Assembly: GCA_000507305.1 (NCBI GenBank) | Contig: DF239319.1 | Span: 310,001-374,000, forward strand | Reading direction: 5' to 3' | DNA: 64,000 nt | DNA from: Breviolum minutum Mf 1.05b.01 | Lineage: Eukaryota; Sar; Dinophyceae; Suessiales; Symbiodiniaceae | Shown here: positions 36,201-45,000 of the stretch, piece after piece | Layout of the letters: each line of letters opens with the position of its first letter | Position numbering within the stretch: the stretch's first letter is position 1 | The notes under the pieces: generated by a model | What the model was told of the DNA's origin: nothing | Databases searched by the model: none | What the model saw: only the letters and a program-made list of their open reading frames with translations | Position numbers and translations under genes: made by a program

Positions 36201-37390
36201 AGAGATTTGTAACGTTGAGCATGAGGGCGTCAGGAGCATCTCACTTGCTCTGAACAGAGCGTATCGCAGTGTTAGTATATCCCCAAGTGTAATACTTCCA
36301 TCGTTGGGCTAGTTGAACTAGACTGTTGAATTTGGACAAAATCCATAATATCATAGGATATTATATCTATGTACTGCATCTCCTCTGATGCCTTCCAATC
36401 TCTCGCCCATTGACGCTCCGCCTGTGGTGTAGGAGAGTGGGTCGGCTGCCTTTGGGCCAGTCGCGTTCACGAGCACGGAGGCCACCGCTGAGACCATCAG
36501 GAGGATGATGATGAAGCTGGTAAGCCTCTCAACGCTGCAGGAAAAGAGGTCACTAGTGACGAAAGAGATTGAAATGAGGATCTCTGCAGAATTCAGGAGT
36601 GGATGTACAGCCGGCTCTGCCCAACTTACCTCTCTGAACCACACAAGACCTATGAAAAGCCCAAAACCCACATCATGTCTGGTGCCCGAGGTGCTGCATA
36701 ACGAAGAGTAGCAGCAAAGTCGGCTTTGGAGGTTTCTCCAACTCGTTCAATCCATCACGCTCCAAGATTTCCTTGGCCGTGCCATGCTGACTAATGCATG
36801 TTGCTGGGACACCTACAACAGCCACCTACTCATCAATATTCTCCCTCCAAGGTGCTGCAGCTTTCTTCGTGCTGAGACCCTTCTGGAGATCTGTCTTGTA
36901 TTGCCTTAGTTGGTGCAGGATCATCCTTTCGAATCCGCTCAACCATTGGCATGGCCGCAGCATGCGATTCTGACTTGAAATGTGTATATGCTGTTGTTGT
37001 CCATTCAGAACTCAATAGTCATCAGCTCATTTTGATCAGGTTGTCGTATTTCTTGAAGACCTCTCTCATATCCTTCCAACAGTATGCAGCTATATATGCC
37101 TTGCCGTTTGTATGGGGTTTTCTTTATCTAATGGTGAAATCACCATGTCAAGCGTCGTGGCCAAGGCCTCGATCGGAGTCGCCTTGGAAACCAAGCCCGT
37201 CAAACCCAAGCCAAACTCTCACGTCATCCCGCCTTGAAATCTCACAAACAAATCATATGGTAGCCTGTCACCCCGAAACAAGCTAAAGGTGAAATGGCAA
37301 GTCACAGCATCCTCAGCCTGTTTGTCCAATTGGGCTGAAGGGCCTCCTTTCTTTTCAGGTTTCTGCCTGGAAGCACCCACTGCGAGCCAC
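15235..37390 (-). CDS. P2-type cation-transporting ATPase, copy B (multi-exon gene, upstream tandem copy)
   Basis: This second full-length array of ATPase exons is in the same order and strand as copy A. It includes LTGEPDDV (34,945-35,248), PEGIP (about 33,590), DKTGTLT (32708-32804), FSSSRKMM (about 31,180), [10 protein letters not shown] (about 29,230), TGDG (19,472), [11 protein letters not shown] (19323-19411) and [16 protein letters not shown] (18384 to about 18,465). Exons I measured have the same length in both copies (97 and 89 nt). One intron, between the [10 protein letters not shown] exon (about 29,000-29,095) and the [12 protein letters not shown] exon (19829-19875), holds a 9-kb retrotransposon. 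The exons themselves look intact, so the gene could still work if that intron is removed. The start codon was not found. Confidence 0.9.
18090..18184. repeat. (GA)n microsatellite containing an N
   Basis: An interrupted GA/GGA repeat of about 90 bp lies in a copy B intron, with a single undetermined base at 18,161. The N probably marks a scaffold join or collapsed repeat, so true repeat length is unknown. Confidence 0.9.
18384..19875 (-). CDS. ATPase copy B: hinge and TM5-TM6 exons
   Basis: The exons are 19829-19875 ([12 protein letters not shown]), about 19,690-19,737 ([13 protein letters not shown]), 19472 to about 19,505 (QVAAMTGDG), 19323-19411 (89 nt, [20 protein letters not shown] to AADM), about 19,160-19,225 ([13 protein letters not shown]), 18831-18907 ([20 protein letters not shown]), about 18,700-18,765 and 18384 to about 18,465 ([20 protein letters not shown]). 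Donors are GA after KPE, GT after TGDG, GC after AADM, GC after HIAE and GC after MEPG. The retrotransposon lies just upstream of the first exon listed. Confidence 0.9.
19001..19060. repeat. AT/GT dinucleotide repeat in an intron
   Basis: A run of TATATA followed by TGTGTG lies in a copy B intron upstream of the EKGRSIYAG exon. No other function is visible. Confidence 0.85.
19947..19951. repeat. Target-site duplication GAATG (left)
   Basis: GAATG directly abuts the left LTR and is repeated at 28,968-28,972 after the right LTR. Five base pairs is the usual copia duplication length. Confidence 0.9.
19952..20139 (-). repeat. 3' LTR (188 bp) of the copia element
   Basis: It is the same sequence as the 5' LTR, starting TG and ending CA in either orientation. 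No clear polypurine tract is visible in the roughly 30 bases upstream of it in element orientation (20,140-20,169). Confidence 0.95.
20170..23609 (-). CDS. Copia pol, downstream contig: end of integrase, reverse transcriptase, RNase H
   Basis: A long frame runs to a stop at 20,170. It starts in a second copy of the integrase end (KVERHGG). After an acidic linker comes reverse transcriptase ([25 protein letters not shown]; active site [10 protein letters not shown] at about 21,264-21,281, replacing the common YVDD). RNase H follows (SDASFANAK at about 20,790, [33 protein letters not shown]). In this copy about 80 bp equivalent to 24,327-24,405 are missing, removing the second integrase aspartate. 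It carries four extra residues (IANE) compared with the other copy. Confidence 0.9.
22808..24479. repeat. Artefactual-looking direct duplication across a single N inside pol
   Basis: The stretch 22,808-23,609 recurs at 23,611-24,479 almost base for base. There are two clear length differences: 12 bp present only in the left copy (near 22,835), and about 80 bp present only in the right copy (24,327-24,405). The N at 23,610 is the junction. This is what is expected if two contigs ending in overlapping but non-identical copies were laid end to end. Confidence 0.85.
23611..26929 (-). CDS. Copia pol, upstream contig: zinc ribbon and integrase (frames disrupted)
   Basis: An ATG in good context (ACCATGG, 26,929) opens a frame starting [18 protein letters not shown]. 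Sense-like sequence leaves this frame near 26,615 for the next one, which encodes a zinc-ribbon-like CKHG...CQGC segment and a long charged coiled coil. It returns near 25,960 ([13 protein letters not shown]). Integrase follows: HANLGHP...CPTC, then D in GIDVFY (about 24,508), D in VTVDEGREF (about 24,330) and E in GKVERHGG (about 24,235), so the DDE triad is complete here. The frame runs into the N at 23,610. The two shifts compensate each other, so they may be indel errors or real decay. Confidence 0.8.
26544..28760 (-). CDS. Copia Gag and protease open reading frame
   Basis: This is a 738-codon frame from the first ATG (28,760; [16 protein letters not shown]). An N-terminal capsid-like gag region ([20 protein letters not shown]) is followed by an acidic stretch, a lysine-rich segment, and a CCHC zinc knuckle [14 protein letters not shown] (about 27,830-27,870). 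Next is an aspartic-protease-like active site [12 protein letters not shown] (about 27,440), with DTA instead of the usual DTG/DSG. From about 27,050 downstream this frame turns into Arg/Ser-rich nonsense-like sequence, while the continuing protein appears in another frame. The natural Gag-protease product therefore probably ends or shifts frame near there. Confidence 0.9.
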   Translation of the reverse strand: METGAEVLATSTAAAVAGGREPPPPTWDGSDPGIELPTFEKNVKLWQYESELDKKKMGVRLLRNLSGIARSVADTLEFDEVACERGVENLVKALKSHFSPHLEISLPRAFERAPRGHKESMQEYLIRMERAFHLLEKEDLKLPEVAAGYVTYRQASLTESQELKFSTWSKGAYDMKTVTACLRKLERVIPEHKTKGGGASYMMEDDEEQREHYVADTEDALEDDTVVFIEERDGDPLYEEDEVQVALATYQEVRKALNAQQKGRQYYGSHKGAGRGSGGFNSYFRGKKKIKIEELKLRTKCGRCGLVGHWAKECTNPPDGRGRQAMAKASSTASSGPKSSGGATMSQQSWYVTAGSDLCALGRTSSSLWCGVDHHLGEELFKEQSQQCHEHCVLEESIVERGVLRGSSFCEVCPPVSVPSGAIYFVGLTTRPNLAVVDTAAQDGLIGSQALERLKENLADCGLKIACTNKKARAHGVGGQAKVLGIAAIPLGIAQSSGVLEATVVEGDVPLLLPIKMLRKLRSVVDVDRECVTFRELNKSVPMQQLASGHVAIDVLDFGSEGFRFPKGAEVTGLRECDLRMDVGPTFSETAEGLGMHPHCEVRNSFVAVNHGVQQPPRSLPASFQPSSGISRRNTAAHGHQDEEPQEGVGPLASNARQGLCAAAADWVRGVGELMVASGGGWRRRGSQQGNARAVGRVHQECTSTQATSVEGGDASMWRSASTARSSWFVEETNGEPG
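28766..28778 (-). promoter_or_regulatory. Putative primer-binding site
   Basis: One base after the 5' LTR the minus strand reads TGGTAGCGGAGC. It starts with TGG, as expected for pairing with a tRNA ending in CCA. It resembles the TGGTATCAGAGC initiator-tRNA-Met site of many copia elements, with differences. The gag ATG follows about 6 bases later (28,760). Confidence 0.6.
28780..28967 (-). repeat. 5' LTR (188 bp) of the copia element
   Basis: In element orientation it runs from 28,967 (TGTGAAACC) to 28,780 (GTTTCTCA). It equals 19,952-20,139 at every base I compared. It contains two motifs that resemble the dinoflagellate spliced leader, at 28,929-28,953 and 28,845-28,863 (reverse strand). 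It is unusually short for an LTR. Confidence 0.95.
28968..28972. repeat. Target-site duplication GAATG (right)
   Basis: It directly abuts the right LTR and matches 19,947-19,951. Confidence 0.9.
28998..32542 (-). CDS. ATPase copy B: nucleotide-binding and early P-domain exons
   Basis: The exons are about 32,465-32,542 ([20 protein letters not shown]), about 31,697-31,760 ([17 protein letters not shown]), about 31,600-31,632 (AGVMKWTPK), about 31,470-31,545 ([20 protein letters not shown]), about 31,165-31,216 ([16 protein letters not shown]), about 30,885-30,955 ([20 protein letters not shown]), about 30,743-30,775 ([10 protein letters not shown]), about 30,500-30,585 ([20 protein letters not shown]), about 30,185-30,265 ([20 protein letters not shown]), about 30,030-30,100 ([20 protein letters not shown]), about 29,572-29,660 ([20 protein letters not shown]), about 29,175-29,290 ([20 protein letters not shown]) and about 29,000-29,095 ([20 protein letters not shown]). 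Compared with copy A, the ILKIVDG exon continues further ([17 protein letters not shown]). Confidence 0.85.
32708..32804 (-). CDS. ATPase copy B: phosphorylation-site exon (DKTGTLT)
   Basis: This 97-nt exon encodes [20 protein letters not shown] and then [11 protein letters not shown]. The acceptor is ...TCTGAG before GTCGCG. The donor is GC (32707-32706). It is the exact partner of 7990-8086 in copy A, with one conservative change (L to I) near its start. The next exon starts at 32542 and reads [20 protein letters not shown]. Confidence 0.95.
33555..35937 (-). CDS. ATPase copy B: TM2, actuator and TM3-TM4 exons
   Basis: The exons are 35,861-35,937 ([20 protein letters not shown]), about 35,706-35,745 (LSKMTQANI), 35,325-35,390 ([20 protein letters not shown]), 35,155-35,248 ([20 protein letters not shown]), 34,945-35,023 ([20 protein letters not shown]), 34,792-34,885 ([20 protein letters not shown]), 34,553-34,605 ([15 protein letters not shown]), 34,315-34,400 ([20 protein letters not shown]), about 34,110-34,150 ([12 protein letters not shown]), about 33,780-33,850 ([19 protein letters not shown]) and 33,555-33,645 ([20 protein letters not shown]). 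All align to copy A with few substitutions. Confidence 0.85.
35550..35562. repeat. Poly-G run (13 G)
   Basis: A homopolymer in a copy B intron. It is error-prone in sequencing, so the length is uncertain. Confidence 0.9.
36400..37390 (-). CDS. ATPase copy B: N-terminal and TM1 exons
   Basis: The exons are about 37,310-37,385 ([20 protein letters not shown]), about 36,840-36,915 ([13 protein letters not shown]), about 36,668-36,790 ([20 protein letters not shown]) and about 36,400-36,520 ([20 protein letters not shown]). Exon sequence and the TM1 intron are almost the same as at 12,454-12,960 in copy A, whereas sequence further upstream has diverged. The lysine-rich start of the first exon differs from copy A, where it reads [15 protein letters not shown]. 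Confidence 0.75.
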
Positions 37391-37399
37391 AGAACATAG

Positions 37400-38460
37400 G
37401 TATGATCAAGATGGTACGGAAAGAGAAGGACCATAAAAAGAATACAGTATAGAAAGACAAATGTGAAAACATGACACCCTCTGGCGCACTTTCTGCAACT
37501 TAACTCTGGCCCTCATGAAGGGTGCAGAGTATATCAAGAGCTGGGTATCCAAACTTCTGCGAAGCAGCCATCTCTGCAGTTCCGAAATTAAAGATGCTTG
37601 CAGAGCAGTTGGTTTGAGCCACAGTCAGCTGCCAGTCAGAAGTGACAAGAACCCTCACAGAAAATACCGCCTAGGCCCTAGGCCCTGCCATGCAACGCCG
37701 ATCTAAACCAAATCCTTCACATTCGGCTTGAATATTCATACGTAAGTTAAACTTGTGATGAGACCCTCGATTTCCCTCTCGTTCTTGCTGAATTCTTTCA
37801 CCAGTCCATCTACCCAAACAACCCAACCAGTCCAAACATGGAAAGTTTGGGCTATCCATGAAAACCCCCCAACCTGGCCCCACAATGCTTCTCACAATGG
37901 GGCAATAACACAGAAAAATGGCTCGCAGGGCACACTCTAGGCCATTGTGGTGCCAACTTCAAGGCCTTGTCGGCATCAAGAAGTGCCTGGCAGGGCAATC
38001 ACAAGCGAAACTGAATCTATGTGACCTATGAGACCCATGTGTGGAATTGTCTGGCCACTGCCAGAAGTTCAACTGGACTTGTCGGACGTGCATATGGAGG
38101 ATATATGGAGGTCTCTCATCTGTATCTGCATCATTTTTGTCGGGACGTGGTGACGTGACTGACCTTCTCAGAGGAGCACCTGCGTTTTAATTTTTCCAGG
38201 CACTAGCTCAAGCGCCAAGTTTTGGAAAATACAAACCTCGCAGTGTTGAGCCGCCTCAACGCTGCGCCGAATTGCTAATTAGTTGTGCCAAAACCAGACT
38301 GGCACAAGCCATGCATGTATATAGTGGAACTATCAATGTCATCCATATGAGTGTGCAAACGATTTCCAAAGGCCGGGTGTCTAAACCAATCTCCACATCT
38401 ATTTGCATCTGCAATAGTCCGGCAAACACATCAGCAATGGGTCGGCTGTTACAACCAGCA
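37400..38460. other. Spacer between ATPase copy B and the myosin side
   Basis: I see no conserved exon here. It likely includes the 5' end of ATPase copy B. Several small frames on both strands have no recognisable motif. Confidence 0.4.
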
Positions 38461-38468
38461 TCAAGCAG

Positions 38469-38720
38469 CTATTGGCAAAGCCTCCTCTTCCTAAGGAGAT
38501 CCAACAGTACACCACTCTCTTGTGGTGTAGCTGGGGGTCGACTTCTCTTGCGAGGCCTGGATGTTTCAACATCTTCACGGGCATCGCTATTCTTTGCTGG
38601 GGAGGTATCTTGAAGTGCCTGTACCTTTGCAGGCTTTTCAGCCTCAACCTTCTTGGAAGGCCTTCTTGTAAGGCCTCTGTTGATTCTCAGCCTTCTCACG
38701 CGGAAGAGAAAAATTGCGGC
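38469..38720 (-). CDS. Basic, low-complexity possible exon (unidentified)
   Basis: The minus strand encodes an open stretch rich in Lys, Arg, Ala and Pro (RRPSKKVEAEKPAKVQAL ... SRPRKRSRPPATPQES), with charge patterning like a disordered or nuclear-localised tail. It lies between the myosin stop (38,880) and ATPase copy B. I do not recognise it. It could be an exon of a small gene, or noncoding sequence by chance. Confidence 0.3.
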   Translation of the reverse strand, partial: AAIFLFRVRRLRINRGLTRRPSKKVEAEKPAKVQALQDTSPAKNSDAREDVETSRPRKRSRPPATPQESGVLLDLLRKRRLCQ

Positions 38721-38879
38721 CAGAAACGCCGCCTGGACTTGAAGTGCAAAGTGGAGCAAAGCGGGTGCAAAGCTGCTTTCCGTGTACCATAAGTTGCTTA
38801 CTCGACTCTGCTCTGCTCTGAGTCTTTTTGATTTACCGTACAATGCTTTCACTTCCCCCAAAAAAATGTCACCTTGTAC

Positions 38880-39059
38880 TTAGTACTTAGCGGCTAGCGC
38901 CTTCATCCGTCGCCGACGTCTGTTCCGTAGCCACTTAGAGAGGTATCCCACCAGTGCCACGGCGTGTAAGGCACGGCGCCAGCGAAGTCGCCGAGCCGTG
39001 CGGCGTGCAGCTGCAATGCGAGCAGGGTCGATGCGCGGTGGATCATCTGCAGCAAGTTC
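38880..39059 (-). CDS. Probable last exon of the myosin: short basic neck/tail
   Basis: This is a 180-nt exon with acceptor ...GACAG before GAACTTGC at 39,059 and stop TAA at 38,880-38,882. It encodes ELAADDPPRIDPARIAAARR and then an Arg-rich helix with RWRRALHAVALVGYLSKWLR ending MKALAAKY. The Arg/hydrophobic spacing resembles a degenerate IQ (light-chain-binding) helix. It is GC-richer than its surroundings, as coding exons are here. The link to the motor rests on order and strand. Confidence 0.65.
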   Translation of the reverse strand, partial: ELAADDPPRIDPARIAAARRTARRLRWRRALHAVALVGYLSKWLRNRRRRRMKALAAKY

Positions 39060-42000
39060 CTGTCAGCAAAAGCATAGTTTTGTGCCGCCCCTCTCAAGGA
39101 AAAGACGTTGGACTCATTTCAATACGGGTAATAATATGACCAAAATTCATAGTAATAATAATAATAGTATAATAGCAATAAACGGTAAATAGTGAATAGT
39201 AAATAGTAGATAGTAAGTAATTTATGAACTATGATCTATGATAAAAGATAAATGCGGTACTGATATATTGTGTATGATGTATGTGTAGATATACATAAAA
39301 CATATACACATAAATGCAGAGTCTATTCGTATGTGTGTGCATGCTTTTATTTCATTGTCATCCCTTTTCCCCTGGTCTTGTATGTATGTGGATATACGAA
39401 CCTGCGTTGTACACAATCGCAAGCTTTCAGTGGTGATGCTCTTCAAACTCCCTACACTCTGGAAGTTCATGAATTAGGATGACTTGAGGACTTAAACACG
39501 TATTGCTGTACATCCTTTTTTTAAAAGAAAAAAAAACTCTGCTGTTGACCTATAATCAAAAAGACTTTACAGTCGAAAAGTTATGTGGATGGAACCTCTG
39601 AGCAAAAGCTGGAAGCCGCCAAGGATCTGCCAAGGTGGCGAGCTGACCAGCTTTCAGAAACAGTTGCGACACACCCAACCGCCAGTCTGCTCTTGGCACC
39701 TGGCACATGTTAAAAAAAATGTTTGGAACTCAATCGTGCATTTGATGAAAGGCAAATTACAAAATTACAATACATAATCAAAATAAGCCATGTGAAGACT
39801 AGAGGGAATAAAATAGGAACATGTAACGGAAGCATGCATGAGGTAGCACTGAGTGCAGCCTTAAGCTTCTCAAGGCACCTGGTAGGCATGCATCAGAAGC
39901 TCTGTCAGCATCCGATCACTGCATCCATCAATGCCGGGCAGGTCTCGGATTCAAAGCTGGTGAAATGACTTGATTATGCGGGAATGCAGCATCAGCAAGG
40001 GCATACAAACGGTTCAAGATTTTCTGTCAGTTTCATTTCCCCTCCATGAAACCAAAAGGCACTTCCATACCAGTCCAAGATGCAACCCGCAAAGGATGCT
40101 GCCACCTGATCATGAGGGAGGAGAATCTGACTGCAACATACTGGGACAAGATTTTTCGCTGTGACTCCCGTAAAGCATCCAGTTCAAGCAGCTATTCCGA
40201 GATTTCTTCAGTCAAGAAAACGATGAAAATCAAGAAGAGAGCATCTAAAGCGTATAAGACACCCGCCTCTTTGAGTGCAATACGATGTGGAAAGCCTTGG
40301 CCCATGACTTGTAGAAGCTGCGGAATGCCACTTCCTTGCAACTGCTTCAGCAAAAAGGCACGGTCCACCCAGGCACTGCTTTGCTCCTGACACAGGGCTC
40401 ATGAAACAGATATGATATACAATCCTTGGGCAGTATGGACTCGTGGACCCAAAACCTTCAATGTCGAAACTCTTTTGGATTCAGCTAAAACAGCAGCGAG
40501 TCCTTGTTGGGGCGGAAGCAGCGGATGAAATGCAGGCCATGCATGCCCTTCAGCTTGCTCAGAAGCGAGCTGAGCTCTGTTCGATGTTTTCGACTCACCT
40601 TGAGGCATGGTCTCACATGGTGCCATGGTGCACGTGTCAGTCAAGACATAGTGCAATGAACAAAGAGAGTTATTTTGTCTACTCTGGGTCCTGCGCTTCC
40701 ATTCGAAAAAAAGTCAGAATTTGAGTGCCCCAAGCGATCAGAAAAGCAAACATGCAGGTGACAGCCCCAACTTGCTCAAGCCTGCCGCCAAGGCACCGAT
40801 TGGCTCCTCAAGCAAAAAGCATTTGCATAGGTCAGTGAAATTTAAATTTATGGTGTCTCCTAAGCAGCGTGATATCTAGATGCATATACATACAGTATAC
40901 ATCTAAAAGCCAAAGACACTTCATATGTACAGTATACTATATGTGATGATGTGACAATGCAGATAAGATGCCGTATGTCTGAGGAAGGTCGACGAAATCA
41001 ACGACCAGTTGTGGAAGACATTCTCAAATGTCGTCATCAATCTATGACAAATCTAAAATGGGAAGTTTCCAGACATTTCGTTTTGCTTCAATGCCATTTA
41101 TTTAACTATGCTTTGATACGGGTTTCCAATCTCCTCCGTGGCACCACTTTCTGGAGTGGCCAGGCGTTGTTCCCTTCCAACAAGGCAAGCACCTCTGGCA
41201 GCGGCTTGGCATCATTGGAGTCCAACCAGCCATGGCAGCGATACGCAACCTGCAAAGACATAGCCAGTGGTAGCCCAGGAGAAAAGCCAGTTCCTACAAG
41301 CAACACAAGCAACATAAGCAACAACCAAACGAATTGAACCAACTTCGAATCGATTGCACCTCCCCTGCGAAGTGTCTCACTGCAAAGCCAGGTGCCACGG
41401 CAGGTCGCAGTACTCGGCTCGATCCCAATTTCCGCGTTGCATCTGCAAATGCACCATCCGAGAATCTGCCTGAAGCATCCCAAATGAACCAAGTGTGGGA
41501 CTCCAACGGGACTCCAAGGCCCCCAATTCGAGTTGACAGCTCACTCTGTTTCCCTTTCGGCCTCCTGCCCGCGTGCGAGTCAAGGTCCAATCATCTAGCA
41601 AGTCCAGAGCCCCATCCAACACCTGTAAAACCTCAAGAGCTCATATTTTTTTTTCGCTCTCTCTCTCTCTCTCTTTCTCTCTCCCCACTGTCTCAACATA
41701 TATACGTCGGATACATGTCGATCGATCGATCGCTCGGTCGGTCAGTGTGTTGATGGATGGATGGTTGGATGGATTGATTGACTGAGTGATTGAGTGAGTG
41801 AGTGAGTGAGTGAGTGAGAGTGATCGATTCATTGTGCTGTTCTTGTGTCCCCTGGTGATCGCCTTGCTTCGTTTTCATGCTTACTCCCTCTCTACATCGC
41901 TGCATACACCCTTCGGGGAAACACTGTGGAAAAGAAGCACCCTCGTTGCTGCACTGTGTACTCCCCAGGTTTCCTCTCCTTTATGCCAGTGCTGACCAGA

Positions 42001-45000
42001 AGGTGCCAGCCAAGCAGCGCCACAACCCTCTGGCGGCAGGGTGACCTCCTCCTTTAGCAAACCCTCGGAGATATAGATCTGCTGTTCCCTCATCAACACC
42101 TGCTCGCAGAAGAGTAGCTGCAATCGCTCATTGGTGTAGTTGATCAACAACCTGCATTGCTTGGTGCTGCGAATAGGCACGTTTGGTGGAAGAAGTCTTC
42201 ACACAATACACTACAGATGTTGAGCTTTGATTGGGAAAGGCAGCCCGCCAACTATGATTGCTCCCCTCCTGTTTTGAAACGAAACATGAGATATAGTCTG
42301 TGCCCAATGGTAACATACAGTACACGCTACGACTACCTGTGAATGCATATTTGTATAGTATGTACATTCACCGGTGAAAGGAGAGGCAGTTCCGAAATAC
42401 CTTACGCCTTATGAAACACCCTCTTGTTTGCTACACAAGCTTGTCCAGGGGAATGAGATGGAAATTGGTTCATCCAAAAAGTAGAATTATCAAATACAAC
42501 AAGAAAAGAATGGATCACAACCAACAAATGTCAAAGGTACGCATGGAACATAAAGTTTCATATGGTGATATGCCAATTTCCCTTCCTAGCATCATGAATT
42601 TTCTATACATGCCTGTCTGCCACAACCGACAGACATATAATCCTGCAAATTCAAAGTGCCCTGCGCAGCCAAGTCTCTGTTCCAATCGATTTGTTTCCAG
42701 GTTCTCGAAGCCGTACATGTCTAAAATACCAAGCGCGTTTGAAGTCGGTGCCACATTTTGGGTCAATGCCTTGTTCATTTCCTCCACCACTTTCTGAAAC
42801 AACTCACGATAAATTGTTACCACCAGGCTCCGGAGAATCCCTGACAAGGATGGGTTGGGAGGAAGTCCCTGCTTGATGTTTCTCACTTTCAAGTCTTGTG
42901 ATGCTTTTGTTTGCTTTGAAATCTTGTCCGCATTTCTTCCATGTTCTCACCAAAAAAAACATATTATTATGCATCTTGTTTATTGCATTGCAGGTATCTA
43001 AATAGATGCTGAAGCTGTTCAATCTTCACCCTGATCCGCACTGGTCTCCAACGCAACTTCATATCCATATGCAGGAACTGGCCCAGTTCCTCGCCTTGAG
43101 ATTGCTCTTCAGTTCTCTCCAACACAATGGGCTCATCGTTTGGCACCTGATGCAACACAATGCTTGGTAGAAGTGCTGCTAGAGACGTGGCCCACATGGT
43201 ACAGCAAACAAGATGTGCTTCGTTTGTTGGTGCCATAGGTTTGGTCGATTAAAAAACGTGAAACAAAGCGGCCATGATTTCTGTGTACATTAATGAAAGA
43301 ACTATAGTAAAAACAACAAGCTTGCATACCCGTCGGCGGTAGATTACCCCTCGCCTCCCTCCACAAGCTCATCACAAATTCACAATCGGCAATTTGAAAG
43401 TATGTATGTATTTCCAGTATGCAAGTCACACACATCACCATGGCTCAGAGAGTCCAGACAGGTAAATTCAATCACAGCTTTAAGACTTAGGCTCCGGGCA
43501 CAGAAACATTCATAGGAAATGTGGATCCAGAATTCCCAAATGTGGATCCAGAAATGTGGATTGTGGATCAGGGTTTTCCCAAATGTGGATCCAGAAATGT
43601 GGATTGTGGATCAAGGTTTTCCCAAATGTGGATCCAGAAATGTGGATTGTGGATCAAGGTTTTCCCAAATGTGGATTGTGGATCAGGGTTTTCCCAAACA
43701 TGGATCCAGAAATATGGATTGATTGTGGATCAGGAACTTCATTGAAAGAACATTGCCACTCTGCTAATATATGGGCAACTGACCTGAAGTATCCCAGGAT
43801 AATACAAGTTTTGTATGAATACATTTCATTACATAATATATCTAATATACATATGTTTGTTGAATTATATGCCATTATGCAGTTTTTGGGTTGATTTTGA
43901 AAAACCCAAAATCCCGCTCAACTCCAAACTGGTCCAAACCTTTTTTTTGTTGCACATTGTATTGTGCACCACGTCGATGTGAGCAGCAGCAGCAGCAGCA
44001 GCAACAGCACAGAACAAGCAATCAGTGAAGGAGAAGGCCCCCCAAAGGTAGTCCCACTGGAGAAAGCAAACAGCAAACACACTTTGAAATGCTGAATTTG
44101 AATGAATAAGACTAAGTGACTAACTAAGATTAAGAAGGGAAACCTGGAGTTGACCATCCTCCAATCCAATTACTGTATGCCATATGCCAAGAGTAGCGGG
44201 GAGCGGGTAGCGGTAACGAAAACAGTGAACTTCCTGCTAGCTTTTGGGCTCTTGGAGCCACTTTTCTATTGGCCTTGGATTTTGCTCCTACTACATATGG
44301 ATCGATTTCTTTTAGTCCTTCTTTTTGGATATGTTTTTTTGTTCCTACATTTTGCCCCTACATTTGGATCTGCTTGTTTTTGCTTCTACATTTTGCTCCT
44401 ACATTTGGATCCACATTTCTTTTGCTCCTGCTTTCTGCCTCCACCTTTTGCCTCCACATTTGGCTTGCTCCTGCTTTCTGCCTCCACCTTTTGCCCCCAC
44501 ATTTGTTTTGCCCCTACCTTTTGCCCCCACATTTGTTTTGCCCCTACCGTATGCCCCCACATTTGGGACCTTTTTTCCTAGGAAAAATGTGGATCCAGAA
44601 TTCCCAAATGTGGATCGGACTGTGTTTTTTCGATGTTTTTGAACCTTTAGATTCAAAAAATGCATTTTTCCTAGGAAAAAAGGTGGATCCAGAATTCCCA
44701 AATGTGGATCCAGAATTCCCAAATGTGGATCCAGAATTCCCAAATGTGGATCCAGAATTCCCAAATGTGGATCCAAAAGTGGAGGCAGAAAGCAGGAGCA
44801 AAACAAATGTGGGGGCAAAAGGTGGGGGCAAAAGGTAGGGGCAAAACAAATGTGGGGGCAAAAGGTGGAGGCAAAAGGTAGGGGCAAAACAAATGTGGGG
44901 GCAAAAGGCGGAGGCAAAAGGTAGGGGCAAAACAAATGTGGGGGCAAAAGGTGGAGGCAAAAAGCAGCAGCAAAACAAATGTGGAGGCAAACGGTGGAGG

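Noticed and set aside
38920-38945. CCGTAGCCACTT resembling the start of the dinoflagellate spliced leader
   Set aside because: Only the first nine bases match well. The stretch falls inside the coding exon 38,880-39,059 on the other strand, and a nine-base match is expected about once in a window this size by chance.
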